Source: an uncultured Bacilli bacterium (GTDB lineage Bacteria > Bacillota_I > Bacilli_A > RF39 > UBA660). From it: 61,021 nt of DNA. Below the pieces are notes generated by a model. The model was not told the DNA's origin. It made no database searches and was given only the letters and a program-made list of their open reading frames with translations. The stretch lies in the NCBI GenBank assembly GCA_934101275.1, contig CAKOQM010000002.1, positions 1 through 61,021 of the forward strand, written 5' to 3'. The first letter of the stretch is position 1, and each line of letters starts with the position of its first letter. The position numbers and the translations under genes are program-made. Of the stretch, positions 8,535-19,500 are shown piece by piece.

Positions 8535-11500
8535 ACATCTCGACAAGTTCTTTTCCTAGAATATTGTATAAATAAAGGTGAATAGGTTTATTTGTTTTGG
8601 AACTAATGTAGTTTTTATAACCATTTATTTGTTCAAGATAATGGGCATCTGTAATGTCATTTAGTTTATAATCCACAATATCAATGTAATCTTCATGTTC
8701 AATCATTAAGTCAATGATACCATGTTTTTCCTCGTTGTTTATTTCATAAATAAATTCGTACTCTTGGAAAAATAATGCTGTATCGGCATCTTTAAAAATA
8801 GGTTCTTGATATAAATGAATAGCTAGCTCACGAATAAAGGAATTGTCAATAAGCTCCGGTTGGAAATTTTTAAAATCAATACATTCAAACGTTTCATGAA
8901 CTTTAAGCCCAAGTTCTACATTTCTTTCTTCTTCTTTTGAAAGAAGTTCATTAATTTTTTTTGAAAATGAGTTTTGAACAATTTCTTCTTTATGAAAATG
9001 AAAAGGAATAAGGCTAATTTTCTCCGCATTTTTCTGAATTTCTTTCTTGTTTTCCTTAATTAATAAATAATCTTTAGATAAATTTAAATGACTTATATCT
9101 ATCTCTTTTTTGTAAAAATTAAGCGTTTTAGGAATAGAGTTTAACATGCTGGCAAAAGAGTCATATTTCTTACGGATGCTTTCATAAACGATGCCATCTT
9201 CTTTTAATTCTTCCGTTTCTTCACATTTAGGCAACAATAAAATCATTTTTTCTTTAGCCCTTGTTAAAGCAACATAAAAAAGCCTAATCTTTTCTGATAC
9301 ATCTTCACTTACCATTTTATTTTGAATGAGAAGCTTTAAAATGTTTTCTTTAATACCGTCTGTTCTGTCTGGAATAAAGATAGGTAAAGATGTATCATAA
9401 ATAATATTTCCTTTTAAATCCTCTTTACTAAAGGTCTTATATAAACCACAGAAATAACAAATAGGAAATTCAAGACCCTTTGATTTATGAATATTCATAA
9501 TTTTAACGGCATTTGAACTATTTGTTCCTGTATTAAATTTAATAAGTTCGTCCGATTCTAAAAGATCAGTTAAATAATCTTTAAAATCGTAAATATCATA
9601 GGAAAGTAAACTTAAGTTTTCAGAAATATTTAAAATGGTATGAAATCTAATTTCACTTTCTAAAACATTTCCTTTAATTCTTGTTTTACTATAAAAATCA
9701 AGAGAATTTAAAATTTGTTCCGTTAATTCTTTTAAAGAAAGATGATTTATATTTTGACTTAAGGGATACAATTTTTTCCATAGTAACGAATCATAAAAAG
9801 GTTTACCATTAAAATAATCAAAGATATCATTATCATTGGTTTCAAATAAATAACTTCTTAAGATACTTGTAAATGCATACTTAAAATCTCCTTGATAATT
9901 TTTATCTTTCATCGCGATTAAAAGGGTTAAAATATTTTTAAATAGATAAATATCGATATCTTCGTTTAATACTTCATCTTTATAAAGACAAAGGGGGATA
10001 CTAAAATATTCAAATATCTTTTTAGCTAAATTAAAAGACGAATTGCGGTCTAAAATTAAACAAAAATCATCAAACTGAGCCTCATGAAGCTCTTTTTTAT
10101 CTTTATCAAAAATTAAATACTTTTGCTTTATTTTGTCTTTTATATCTTGGGCAATCGCGAAAAATTCGAGTTCTTCTTTACTAAAATTTTTATCTTTTAA
10201 ATCATACTCTAGAATATTCATGTGATACTTTTGACTTGTTAATCCTTCTTCAATATATGAAGTGTTACCAAACACCATTTGATGAGAAACCGTATACTCG
10301 GCATTACCAATATCATTTGTCATGATAGGATTAAAAATCGTATTAATGTCATCTAATACTTCACTTCTAGAACGAAAGTTTTTTAATAAATCAATTTTAA
10401 TCCCATCTTTTTCTTCACTATATTTGTCATATTTGTTTTTGAAAATATACGGATTGGCATTTCTAAACCGGTAAATACTTTGTTTTATGTCACCTACCAT
10501 ATACACATTATGGTTGCTAATTAGGTTGATAAATTCTTCTTGAATGTCTGAGGTGTCTTGATATTCATCCACCATGATTTCTTTAAAAAAATATTTAAGT
10601 TCTTCTCTTATATTTTGATTATCTTTTAATATCTTTAAAGACATTTGGGCTATATCGTTAAAATCGTAACAATAAAAGGTATTTTTGTATTCTTCAAGTA
10701 GTTTAAAGAATTTTTCTAAAATCTCAAAGATAATTTCTAAATAGACTTTGGGTTTTTTGATATCATTAATTATTTCTTCTTCATATCCATAAGTACATAA
10801 TTTTTTTAAATCGTTTAAAATATCACTTATTTTCTTACGTGCTATTTTTGTTTCTTCTTCGCTATTACGCGGAGAACTGGGGATTTTAACATTATTTATC
10901 CTGGCCAACAATTCATCAAGGCTACTTTCTTCTTTTAAAATAGCTATGCTATCTAAAATTTTCTTTTCATAATCTTGTTCAAAATAATTACTTTGTAATT
11001 CAACTTCTAAAAATAAAGCTTCGATATTTTCTTTTAAAATATTTTTATAAAGTTCAATATACCCTTTTAGAGAATCTTCTTGATAATATTTTTCAAAATA
11101 AGACACCATATATTCATTTTTATCCGTACGAATTTCTAATTTATTGGCCAAAGAAAGAATGCTTTTTTTAAGATTTTTATCATCTTTAAAACAAAAATCT
11201 TTGATAAGTTTTATAAATTTAGGATTGTTATTTTCTTCATAATAAGCATCAAATATCTCATCTAAAATTTTCTTTTTTTGTAAGTTTAAAATAGAGCTAT
11301 CGGTTATCGTTAAATTTTTAGGTATGTTTAAAATATAATGATATTTTTTAACAATCGATAAAGCAAAACTATCAAATGTTGTGATATAAGAGGATTCTAG
11401 TAAATCAAGTTCTTCAGGCATATTAAGTTCTTTAATTTTCTTTTTAATTCTTTCTTTCATTTCTCCAGCAGCAGCGTTGGTAAAAGTTAAAATGAGCAGT

Positions 11501-11643
11501 TCATTAATATGAACGCCTTTTTTAATCTTTTCAACAACACGAGTAGATAAAACCGCGGTTTTACCCGAACCTGCCCCAGCGGAGACAATAATATTGGTAC
11601 CATCTTTATGAATGGCATTTAATTGTTCATTCGTCCAAGCCAT
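8533..11643 (-). CDS. addA: ATP-dependent helicase/nuclease subunit A
   Basis: This encodes 1036 residues, somewhat shorter than the roughly 1230 of B. subtilis AddA. AddA is the helicase-nuclease motor of AddAB, which resects double-strand breaks for RecA. Visible are the SF1 P-loop SAGAGSGKT (residues 21-29), the Walker B DEYQDTS, NFRSRSEV and the motif VI region RLFYVALTRAKEKM. A C-terminal RecB-type nuclease domain has GIIDLMIEHEDYIDIVDYK. It overlaps addB by 17 bases and is downstream of it. GAGGTGG upstream of the ATG supports the start. Confidence 0.93.
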   Translation of the reverse strand: MAWTNEQLNAIHKDGTNIIVSAGAGSGKTAVLSTRVVEKIKKGVHINELLILTFTNAAAGEMKERIKKKIKELNMPEELDLLESSYITTFDSFALSIVKKYHYILNIPKNLTITDSSILNLQKKKILDEIFDAYYEENNNPKFIKLIKDFCFKDDKNLKKSILSLANKLEIRTDKNEYMVSYFEKYYQEDSLKGYIELYKNILKENIEALFLEVELQSNYFEQDYEKKILDSIAILKEESSLDELLARINNVKIPSSPRNSEEETKIARKKISDILNDLKKLCTYGYEEEIINDIKKPKVYLEIIFEILEKFFKLLEEYKNTFYCYDFNDIAQMSLKILKDNQNIREELKYFFKEIMVDEYQDTSDIQEEFINLISNHNVYMVGDIKQSIYRFRNANPYIFKNKYDKYSEEKDGIKIDLLKNFRSRSEVLDDINTIFNPIMTNDIGNAEYTVSHQMVFGNTSYIEEGLTSQKYHMNILEYDLKDKNFSKEELEFFAIAQDIKDKIKQKYLIFDKDKKELHEAQFDDFCLILDRNSSFNLAKKIFEYFSIPLCLYKDEVLNEDIDIYLFKNILTLLIAMKDKNYQGDFKYAFTSILRSYLFETNDNDIFDYFNGKPFYDSLLWKKLYPLSQNINHLSLKELTEQILNSLDFYSKTRIKGNVLESEIRFHTILNISENLSLLSYDIYDFKDYLTDLLESDELIKFNTGTNSSNAVKIMNIHKSKGLEFPICYFCGLYKTFSKEDLKGNIIYDTSLPIFIPDRTDGIKENILKLLIQNKMVSEDVSEKIRLFYVALTRAKEKMILLLPKCEETEELKEDGIVYESIRKKYDSFASMLNSIPKTLNFYKKEIDISHLNLSKDYLLIKENKKEIQKNAEKISLIPFHFHKEEIVQNSFSKKINELLSKEEERNVELGLKVHETFECIDFKNFQPELIDNSFIRELAIHLYQEPIFKDADTALFFQEYEFIYEINNEEKHGIIDLMIEHEDYIDIVDYKLNDITDAHYLEQINGYKNYISSKTNKPIHLYLYNILGKELVEM

Positions 11644-13960
11644 TACTTTCCACCTCTTTCTTTAAAAATTTTTTATCCGAATTAATATATATTTTATCTT
11701 TGTCTTTGGTAAAACAAATATCTTTAAAAGGACAAAACTGACAGGATATATTTTCTTTATTATCTAAGATTTTTGGTTCAATTTTAAAGTCAGCATCTAT
11801 AACTTTCTTTACAGTATCCTTTATAAGATTATTGATAAGATTAAATAAAGTGTCCAAATCCTCTTGATTAAATACTTTGGTATAAGTATAAAAATTTCCA
11901 CTTTGAGTTGTTTTCATACTTTTTATTTGACAAGAATTAGGGTAGCTACTATCCACCATACCTAAGATATTAAGATTACTGGTTGAGTAGCCCACAGCTT
12001 TTAAGGCCTTTTTCTTTGTTATTTCATAATCTACTTTATTTTCACACTTTTGTTTATCAATAAACAAAGGTTGTAAGTAGAATCCTCCACAGGTGTAATC
12101 TTTAAAATTTTCATCCTTTTTTAAAAGATAAAGATAACAAGGAAGTTGTAAAGAAAAACCGTGTGGCATGATAGAGGCATCCAAAAAAGGCATACCGGAT
12201 TTATAATCAATAATTTTAAAAACTTTGTTTTCATCATTATAATATATGGCATCAATTTTACCATCAAAAGAAATATCTAACTTATCTTTTATAGAAAAGG
12301 TTATCTCTTTTTCAAATTCTTTTTCTTTTAGCTCCGTAAATTTTTCTCTTTCTTGTAAGAGATTTAAAGTGTTTCGAAATTCTTCTTTTAGGTTTCCTAA
12401 AATCATTTTTTCTTTCGGACTAAAATCGTAATCTTGGGTTATTTTTTCAAAAACATAGTCATAGTCAAACTCTTCTTCATCTTTTCTTTCTAATATTTTA
12501 TGAAAAATAGTACCAATGACAGTATTAAAGGTTTCTTCATAAGGGGATAACTTTAAAATATATTTTAAATAATAAGAAAAGGGACAGGCGAGAAAGTCTT
12601 TAATTTTGGTATAAGATAAGGTTATTTTATTTTTTAAAAATTTATAAAGTTTTTCTTTATCAATTTTTTGATATTCATTTTGATATGTTTGATAGGAAAT
12701 CAAATAATTAGAGCTGAGTTTAGTAAAAGTATCATCTACCGTGCCAAATTTTGTGAAATTATCCATTAATTTTCCTAGAATATACTCGTTGTATTCCGAA
12801 GAAATATTGTAACATAAAACACCTTCTTGAATTTTTAAATTTTCTAGTAATGATGAAGGATAAACCTCTTTTTTTAAGTTATTTCTTTTTAAAGTAAGGG
12901 TTAGATTAGGATAGCTTGTTAAAAAATCTGTCATGTACTTTTTTTCTCTTTTGTTTTTATCCGTCGCGGTATCAAAACCGATTTCTTTTTTTACAGCATC
13001 ATTAAAATAATCTTCATCTTTGTAAAACTTAGGGATTGAATCTGAATTACAAGAAAGAAAGAAAAGATAATCGTTTTCTTTAAACAGTTGATTTTTAAAA
13101 TTAACAATTTTAAGACCATTTTTATAAGTTGGAACTTTTAATGTCTTTCTTTTTAAATCTCTTTTTATAAATTCTTCTTTATTATTAAAGAGTAAATATT
13201 TATTTACTATAGTTACAATCTCATTATAAATATCCTTATCATCGGCATTTTTTAGTATTTCTGACGTTTTATTTAGGGATTCAGGAATTCCTAAAACCAA
13301 ATTTTTATAAAAATAACCGCCAATTCGTGTTTCAAATAAAGTGGTTTTAGCTGGCAAATTTAAAAGAACGTGCATCTGTTTGGCTACTCTTTTTAACGTA
13401 TCTAAATATTCTTCAGAAACATTTGTGACATAAATGTTTTGAGGTGAAATTCCTTTTTGTAAAAGTAAAATAATTTTTTCAAAAACAAAGGCAATTTCTT
13501 CTTCGATAGTATTTAGAATGTAAACTTTTGGCTCAAAAGTATTTTTGTTATTTGGTATAATCTCAATATGATAGCCCTTTAATAACTGTAATAGCTCTTT
13601 ACTACAAACATATTCATCTATTTTAAAAATCACATGTTTATATTTTTCTTTTTGGAGTCTATTTTCTGTTAAAAGATTATTTTCAATAAGTTTTTCTTTT
13701 AAATTTTTAAGATATATTCCCTTTTCATTATTTATTTTTTCTAAAGGAAATAAAATTATATTATCTAAGTATTTTTCGGCGACCTCTAGGATAACCTGTT
13801 CTTCACTTATAATAAAATCAAGTGCTTTTTCTGTGTAAGAATAAGGAAATGTTTGTAAGAATTCTTTGGGTGTATAAACTTTATAGGGTGTCAAAGATGA
13901 AACTTGTCCTAGATTGTATAATAAAGATTTTTTTGTATTGGTAATATATATTGTTTCCAT
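11627..13960 (-). CDS. addB: AddB-like PD-(D/E)XK nuclease with iron-sulfur cysteines
   Basis: This encodes 777 residues against about 1150 for classical AddB; no Walker A motif is visible in the N-terminal half. The C-terminal nuclease domain is clear: FLACPFSYYLKYILKL, then DGKIDAIYY...IIDYKSG and a terminal CQFCPFKDIC cluster. The isolated Cys plus the three clustered ones correspond to the four cysteines that bind the [4Fe-4S] cluster in AddB. It is translated together with addA, which begins inside its last codons. The reduced length fits compact AddB forms in low-GC lineages. Confidence 0.85.
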   Translation of the reverse strand: METIYITNTKKSLLYNLGQVSSLTPYKVYTPKEFLQTFPYSYTEKALDFIISEEQVILEVAEKYLDNIILFPLEKINNEKGIYLKNLKEKLIENNLLTENRLQKEKYKHVIFKIDEYVCSKELLQLLKGYHIEIIPNNKNTFEPKVYILNTIEEEIAFVFEKIILLLQKGISPQNIYVTNVSEEYLDTLKRVAKQMHVLLNLPAKTTLFETRIGGYFYKNLVLGIPESLNKTSEILKNADDKDIYNEIVTIVNKYLLFNNKEEFIKRDLKRKTLKVPTYKNGLKIVNFKNQLFKENDYLFFLSCNSDSIPKFYKDEDYFNDAVKKEIGFDTATDKNKREKKYMTDFLTSYPNLTLTLKRNNLKKEVYPSSLLENLKIQEGVLCYNISSEYNEYILGKLMDNFTKFGTVDDTFTKLSSNYLISYQTYQNEYQKIDKEKLYKFLKNKITLSYTKIKDFLACPFSYYLKYILKLSPYEETFNTVIGTIFHKILERKDEEEFDYDYVFEKITQDYDFSPKEKMILGNLKEEFRNTLNLLQEREKFTELKEKEFEKEITFSIKDKLDISFDGKIDAIYYNDENKVFKIIDYKSGMPFLDASIMPHGFSLQLPCYLYLLKKDENFKDYTCGGFYLQPLFIDKQKCENKVDYEITKKKALKAVGYSTSNLNILGMVDSSYPNSCQIKSMKTTQSGNFYTYTKVFNQEDLDTLFNLINNLIKDTVKKVIDADFKIEPKILDNKENISCQFCPFKDICFTKDKDKIYINSDKKFLKKEVESNGLDE

Positions 13961-14275
13961 GTTATTCCTACTTTCCCTTAAAAATTCAAACTATATTATT
14001 TTTTTGTGATTTTTATATTCTTAGGATATCAAGTATTTTCATTTTTGTCTATGTTCTAAAATTATTTTTTGTTTTGTTAAGTTTTTTGTTAAAAAGTGCG
14101 AAATGTGGATCATTATTTTAAATCACAATAGAAGTGTTAAATTCTTTAAAAATGAAATATAGACTTTAAACTATCAATCTGATACAATTGATAAAGATAG
14201 AAAGATAAAAAGATATTATCATAAAATTGATGTCTTTTGTAATATGGGAGTGTGAAATTAATGAGGGGAAAAAAG
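13961..14275. promoter_or_regulatory. Divergent intergenic region addB / surface protein
   Basis: No gene is seen in these 315 bases. On the + strand a TGA-extended TACAAT (14183-14188) with TAGACT 17 bp upstream (14160-14165) is a plausible promoter for the surface gene. The addB promoter must lie on the - strand near 13990-14030, but no clear box pair stands out. GGGAG (14246-14250) and GAGGGG (14263-14268) are competing ribosome binding sites for the downstream gene. Confidence 0.45.
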
Positions 14276-16276
14276 ATGACCAAAGAGGGTCATCAAAAAA
14301 AGAAGATTCTTATAACGTTAGGAATTTTATTTGTCTTTTTAGGAACGATAGGTATCTCTTATGCCTATTGGATTTTGACTTATAGTCAAACAGGAGTAAA
14401 TAAAGTAGCGACTAGCTGTTTTAGTTTATCTTTATCAAATGAGAAAAATAATATAAATTTAACAAATGCCTATCCCATATTGGATGAAGAAGGTAAAAAA
14501 TTAACCCCTTATAGTTTTACTATAACGAATACTTGTGATCTATTTGCAAGTTACACAGTAAACTTAGAAATGTTAGATGGCAATACTATGCCGATCAAAT
14601 ACATTAATTCCATGTTAAATAATGAAAAAGTTACAAAATTAAGTGATTTAGAAGAAGGAAAAACAACAATAGATGGTTCTGTTTCCTCTAAAGTTTTAGC
14701 AAAAGGTGCCCTAGGTGCTGGTGATAGTGTAGAATATAACTTAAGATTATGGATGTCCGAAGATGTCACGATGGATGATACGGATGCAATGAATGCACTT
14801 TTTGTATCTAAAGTCATTGTTGTTGGTTCAGTAAGTAATTATAGTCCAACAGAGCAAGGTTATACGACTTTAGCCGATGCTATTTTAGCTAGTGAATATC
14901 AAACGACACCAGAAATATCAAAGGAAAAAATAGCTTCTAAACAAGCCGTTGATTTTAGTAAAACGGCACCTATTCTTATTTGGAATGAGAATAAAGGAAC
15001 AACTTTAAGTAATATCACCTCGACGATGCCACATCCTGATTTAGTAGCATTGAAAGATACGGACGCTCGTTTTAAAAATTTAACCAGTTCTTCTGTTTTA
15101 TTAAATATTGGAACGAGTTATACATTTAATTCAGAAACAGGAAAATATGACATTACCAATGTGAGTCAACTTGATCCAACAACTTTGACATATGGTGGTG
15201 ATACAAAATACTATTTTTGTAGTGCTGGGTATAATACCGGTTCGACGGATGTTATTAGTATGTGGAAGAATTCCACAAATTGTTCAACGATTTATGAACT
15301 GACAAGTGCCACTTATACAGATGGTTCTTCAAATGGTTCTGGTGGTACTTCCATTAAATGGCGTAGATATAATTTAAAAGGATATGCCATGAACCAGACA
15401 GAAAGAGAAAGTGATAAATCGGATAAAGGTCTTTATCAAATAGATGACGATAATGGTGTCAGTTATTATTATCGTGGATCAGTAAACAATAATTATGTAA
15501 AATATGCAGATGCTTATTGGCGGATTATAAGAATCAATGGCGATGGCAGTGTTAGGCTTTTATATGCCGGTACAAAAGCAAATGCTACGGGCACAGAAGT
15601 ATTTAATAAGTCAGGTGTAGCCTTTAATACAAAAAAATCTAATCCTGCGTATAACGGATTTATGTATGGTAATACTTTAAATGAAAGCTACGAAAAAACG
15701 GTAGCGAATGAACAAGATAGCAACATTAAGACCGTTTTAGATGATTGGTATAAAACCAATATTTCAGGAACGAAAAATGAATCAGTTGTTGTCGATGCAG
15801 GTTTTTGTAATGACAGAAGTTACTATTCAGGAAATGGCTATTCTGAAACAGGAACAAACACGACGTACAATGCCTATAAAAGATATTATCAAACCAAGGT
15901 ACCTACTTTAAAATGTGCTCAAACAAATGACTTATTTACCTTAAGTACGAGCGAAAAAGGAAATAAATCATTAACCTATCCTGTAGGTTTAATCACGGTT
16001 GATGAATTAATGCTTTCTGGTTTTGCAGATGGTTATATTAATAAATCAGCCTATACTTACAATACATATTCATATTGGACTTTGTCTCCGAGCTATTTCA
16101 CTGTTTTGGCACAGGCGGCGTATGGTTTCCTTTTGAGCAGTGCTGGTTACGCACACAGTGGCTATCACGTGACGAATGGCCTTGGTGTTCGTGCTGTCAT
16201 CAATCTTTCGGCTGATACTCAAATAAGTGGAGGAATAGGGACGGCAAATAGTCCTTTTGAAGTAAAGATAGATTAA
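14276..16276 (+). CDS. Membrane-anchored surface protein with lectin-like C-terminal module
   Basis: This encodes 666 residues. A basic start and hydrophobic helix (about residues 7-30, ending ISYAYW) form a signal or anchor like that of TasA/camelysin-type proteins. An extracellular beta-rich region follows. The C-terminal half, from about residue 385, contains YYYRGSVNNNYVKYADAYWRIIRING and ends YWTLSPS...GLGVRAVINLS...SPFEV. That module recurs in the gene at 48891-50313. The WTLSP...GVRAVIN pattern is like the C-type-lectin fold of diversity-generating-retroelement targets, which is inference. GAGGGG supports the start at 14276; ATG 14261 and GTG 14252 are in-frame alternatives. The last 130 coding bases are visibly richer in G+C than the rest. 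Confidence 0.6.
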   Translation: MTKEGHQKKKILITLGILFVFLGTIGISYAYWILTYSQTGVNKVATSCFSLSLSNEKNNINLTNAYPILDEEGKKLTPYSFTITNTCDLFASYTVNLEMLDGNTMPIKYINSMLNNEKVTKLSDLEEGKTTIDGSVSSKVLAKGALGAGDSVEYNLRLWMSEDVTMDDTDAMNALFVSKVIVVGSVSNYSPTEQGYTTLADAILASEYQTTPEISKEKIASKQAVDFSKTAPILIWNENKGTTLSNITSTMPHPDLVALKDTDARFKNLTSSSVLLNIGTSYTFNSETGKYDITNVSQLDPTTLTYGGDTKYYFCSAGYNTGSTDVISMWKNSTNCSTIYELTSATYTDGSSNGSGGTSIKWRRYNLKGYAMNQTERESDKSDKGLYQIDDDNGVSYYYRGSVNNNYVKYADAYWRIIRINGDGSVRLLYAGTKANATGTEVFNKSGVAFNTKKSNPAYNGFMYGNTLNESYEKTVANEQDSNIKTVLDDWYKTNISGTKNESVVVDAGFCNDRSYYSGNGYSETGTNTTYNAYKRYYQTKVPTLKCAQTNDLFTLSTSEKGNKSLTYPVGLITVDELMLSGFADGYINKSAYTYNTYSYWTLSPSYFTVLAQAAYGFLLSSAGYAHSGYHVTNGLGVRAVINLSADTQISGGIGTANSPFEVKID

Positions 16277-16290
16277 TTAAAATAAATGTT

Positions 16291-16317
16291 AAAAGCGAGA
16301 AAAATCTCGTTTTTTTA
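16291..16317 (+). terminator. Intrinsic terminator after the surface protein gene
   Basis: The stem CGAGA / TCTCG, extended by flanking A-T pairs, is followed by seven Ts. Confidence 0.8.
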
Positions 16318-16331
16318 TATGTAATAATAGG

Positions 16332-16360
16332 TTGAGAGATGTGGATTAAAATGTTATAAT
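16332..16360 (+). promoter_or_regulatory. Promoter of the cas9-cas1-cas2-csn2 operon
   Basis: TTGAGA (16332-16337), a 17-bp spacer and TATAAT (16355-16360). It lies beyond the 3' end of the tracrRNA gene. A transcript from here would cross the whole tracrRNA in antisense before reaching cas9 at 16505. Confidence 0.7.
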
Positions 16361-16385
16361 CAGGCTAAGGATGGCAAAGAAGGTC

Positions 16386-16470
16386 AAAAAAAGCCGCTAA
16401 ACGGCGGTACAAAACATTCAAGGTAAAACCTTATTTTAACTTTCTATGTCATCTTAAATGGTATTAAGAC
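16386..16470 (-). ncRNA. tracrRNA: tracrRNA
   Basis: Read on the - strand, this begins GTCTTAATACCATTTAAGATG, complementary to the 3' two-thirds of the CRISPR repeat with two mismatches. A bulge (AGAAAG) follows, then TTAAAAT pairing with the GUUUUAG end of the repeat. After AAGG comes a nexus-type hairpin (AAGGT-TTT-ACCTT) and a terminator hairpin (GCCG/CGGC) with seven Ts. The GTTAAAATAAGG stretch closely matches the corresponding part of the S. pyogenes tracrRNA. The size is about 85 nt from the predicted start. It directs RNase III processing of pre-crRNA and loads crRNA onto Cas9. Confidence 0.9.
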
Positions 16471-16476
16471 AATATA

Positions 16477-16505
16477 ATAATATCAAAGTTAGGAAGGGTA
16501 GTCAA
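16477..16505 (-). promoter_or_regulatory. tracrRNA promoter overlapping the cas9 start codon
   Basis: On the - strand, TTGACT (16505-16500), exactly 17 bp, then TATTAT (16482-16477). The predicted start is near 16470, the first base of the anti-repeat. The -35 box includes the A of the cas9 ATG. Confidence 0.75.
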
Positions 16506-19500
16506 TGAAAAATTACAACATAGGTCTGGATATAGGTACTACATCGGTTGGATGGGCTATTATAGATGACCAAACAAATGAGATAATGAAGAAAAAGAGA
16601 AAATCTTTATGGGGTGTACGGCTTTTCGATGAAGCCCAAACGGCTGAAGACAGAAGAAAAAAACGTGGGGTAAGACGCCGTTATGAAAGAAGAAGAGAAA
16701 GGATTCGCCTTTTACAAGAAGAATTTAAAGAAGAAATAAATAAGGTAGATAAAGATTTTTATCAAAAGTTAGCCGAAACAAAATATAATTTAGAAAAAGA
16801 TAAGATTAATAAAACTATTAAAATAAAAGTTGCGCCAACAAGCATTACCAAATTTGATGAAAATTATAAAACTATTTACCACCTAAGATATGATTTAATG
16901 AATAGTAAAGAGCAAAAAGATATTCGTCTTGTTTATTTAGCACTTCATCACATTATTAAGTACCGTGGTAATTTTAATTATGGTGGAAAAAGCTTTAATA
17001 CGGAAAGTATTGATATAACTTCTAAATTGGAAGAAGTTTTTGAAAATATTAGAAATTATTGTGATATTTTAGAAATTAATGAGGATAGTCTTGACGCGAT
17101 TAATTATCAAGAAATACTAAATTGTTTAAACGAGGAAACAAAAAATGATATTACTAAAAAATTAAAAGAATATTTTAAATCTAAAGAATTTCCCGTCAAT
17201 TTTGCCAATGAATTATCAAATGCTTTAGTAGGTAAAAAATTTAATGTTGGTAAGTTATTCAACATGGAACTTGATGAAAAATTAGAAATTAATTTTGAAA
17301 GTACGGATTACGAAGATAAGAGTGACAAAATTGAAAAGTTGTCAGATTATGCCATTGAGTTACTTGAGGAAGTCAAAGAATTATATGATGAAATTTCATT
17401 GAAGAAAATCTTTAAGAACAGTAAACAGATCTCTTTATCAGGATTAATGATTGAAAGATATGATATACATCAAAAAGATTTAGCACTTATAAAAGAAACT
17501 TTGAAACAAAATCGCGATATTTATAATAAGTTCTTTAAAACACGAAAAAATGATTCAAAAGCCTGTCTTTATGAACAGTATATTCATAACCATTTAACAG
17601 CTAATGATTTTTGTAAAGAATTAAACAACTGTTTAGAAAAAAACAATATGGTGATAGAAGATGCCGATTTTAATAGACGTCTTTTAAATGATGAAATTTT
17701 ACCCCGCATTACAAGCACGGAAAACGGGATATTTCCTTATGGTTTAAACAGACAAGAGCTTGTGAAAATTATTGAAAATCAAGGTGTATATTATCCCTTT
17801 TTATTGAACAAGATTGGCGAAGAATACAAAATTGTCAAACTATATGATTTTCGAATTCCTTATTATGTAGGTCCCCTTGTTTCGAGAAAAAAATCGGATA
17901 ATGCTTGGCTTATTCGTAGATCAGACGGTAAAATAACACCATATAATTTTGATGAAGTCATCGACAAAGAAAGAACGGCAGAAAAATTTATTCTGCGAAT
18001 GATTTCACATTGTACTTATTTGTTAGATGAATGTGCCTTACCTAATTGTTCTCTTTTGTATAATCGTTTTAAAGTTTTAAACGAACTAAAGCAAATTAGA
18101 ATAAACAATGGTTCTTATGCTGAAAAAATTCCAGTAGAACAACAAAATATAATTATAGAAAAACTATTTAAGCAAACAAGTGGCAGTATTACAGATAAGA
18201 AATTTCGGGAATTTTTACAAAATGAACTCGGTTATGATTTTTATTCAGATGAGTTAAAGATAACGGGCTATTCTGCTGATGGCAAGTTTGCCAACAATAT
18301 GCAATCTTATTATGATTTCTTTGGCGAAGATGGTATTTTTAAGGGAACAGATTATACGAAAGACGATGCCGAAGAAATTATAAGGTGGATAACTATTTTT
18401 GAAGATAAGGATATTCTAAAAAGAAAAGTTATAGATGCCTATCCCGAATTATCGAGTGCACAAGTTAAAAGTGTTTTGGCAAAAAAATATAAAGGATGGG
18501 GAAGATTATCTAAAAAGTTATTAGTTGGTTTAACAATAAAAGATAAAGAAACGAATTTACCTAAATCTATTATTGATTTAATGGCTGAAACGGATAAAAA
18601 CTTTATGCAAATTATAAATGATGACGAATATAAATTTGACCGGCTTATTGCTAAAGAAAATAAAGTGTCTGAACAAGAAGAATTATCTTATGATGTTGTT
18701 TCTAAACTAGCTACTTCACCGGCTAATAAAAGAGGTATTTATCAAGCCTTAAAAGTGGTTCAAGAACTTGTTCAATATATGGGCGATGCTCCTAAAAATA
18801 TTATGATTGAAATGGCCCGTGGTAATGAGAAGAAAGTAAGAAAAGATGACCGTAAGAAATACTTGCAAAATTTGTATGAGAAAATAAAGAAGGAGAATAA
18901 ATCTGTATATGCTTTATACTATAAAAATTTAGATTCTAAATTAAAAAAAGCAGAAAAAATTGATACAGATAAGTTGTTTTTATATTATCTACAAGAAGGC
19001 AAATGTCTGTATTGTATGAAACCTATTGAAATTGAGAAATTGGGCTTGAATGATAGTACTTACGAAATAGATCACATTTTGCCAAGGACACTTGTTAAAG
19101 ATAATTCATGGGATAATAGAGCATTAGTTTGCCGTGAATGTAATCAAAATAAGGGAGCGGATTTGGTTTTAAAGAGAGTAATCAGAGATAATTGTAATAC
19201 TTTCTGGAAACGTTTAAATGACAACAAATTGCTATCTAATAAAAAACTTTATCGATTGACTAGAAGAGAATATTCTGAAGAAGATATCAAAGGATTTATT
19301 AATAGACAGCTCGTTGAAACAAGACAAATAACAAAACATGTTGGTCATATTTTACAAAGTTACTATCCAGAAACAAATGTTGTTTATTATAAGGCAGATA
19401 TTTCTCATAGTTATAGAGAAAGATATAAACTATATAAATTTAGAGATTTAAATGATTACCATCATGCTCATGATGCTTATCTTGCTGCTGTCTTAGGTAA

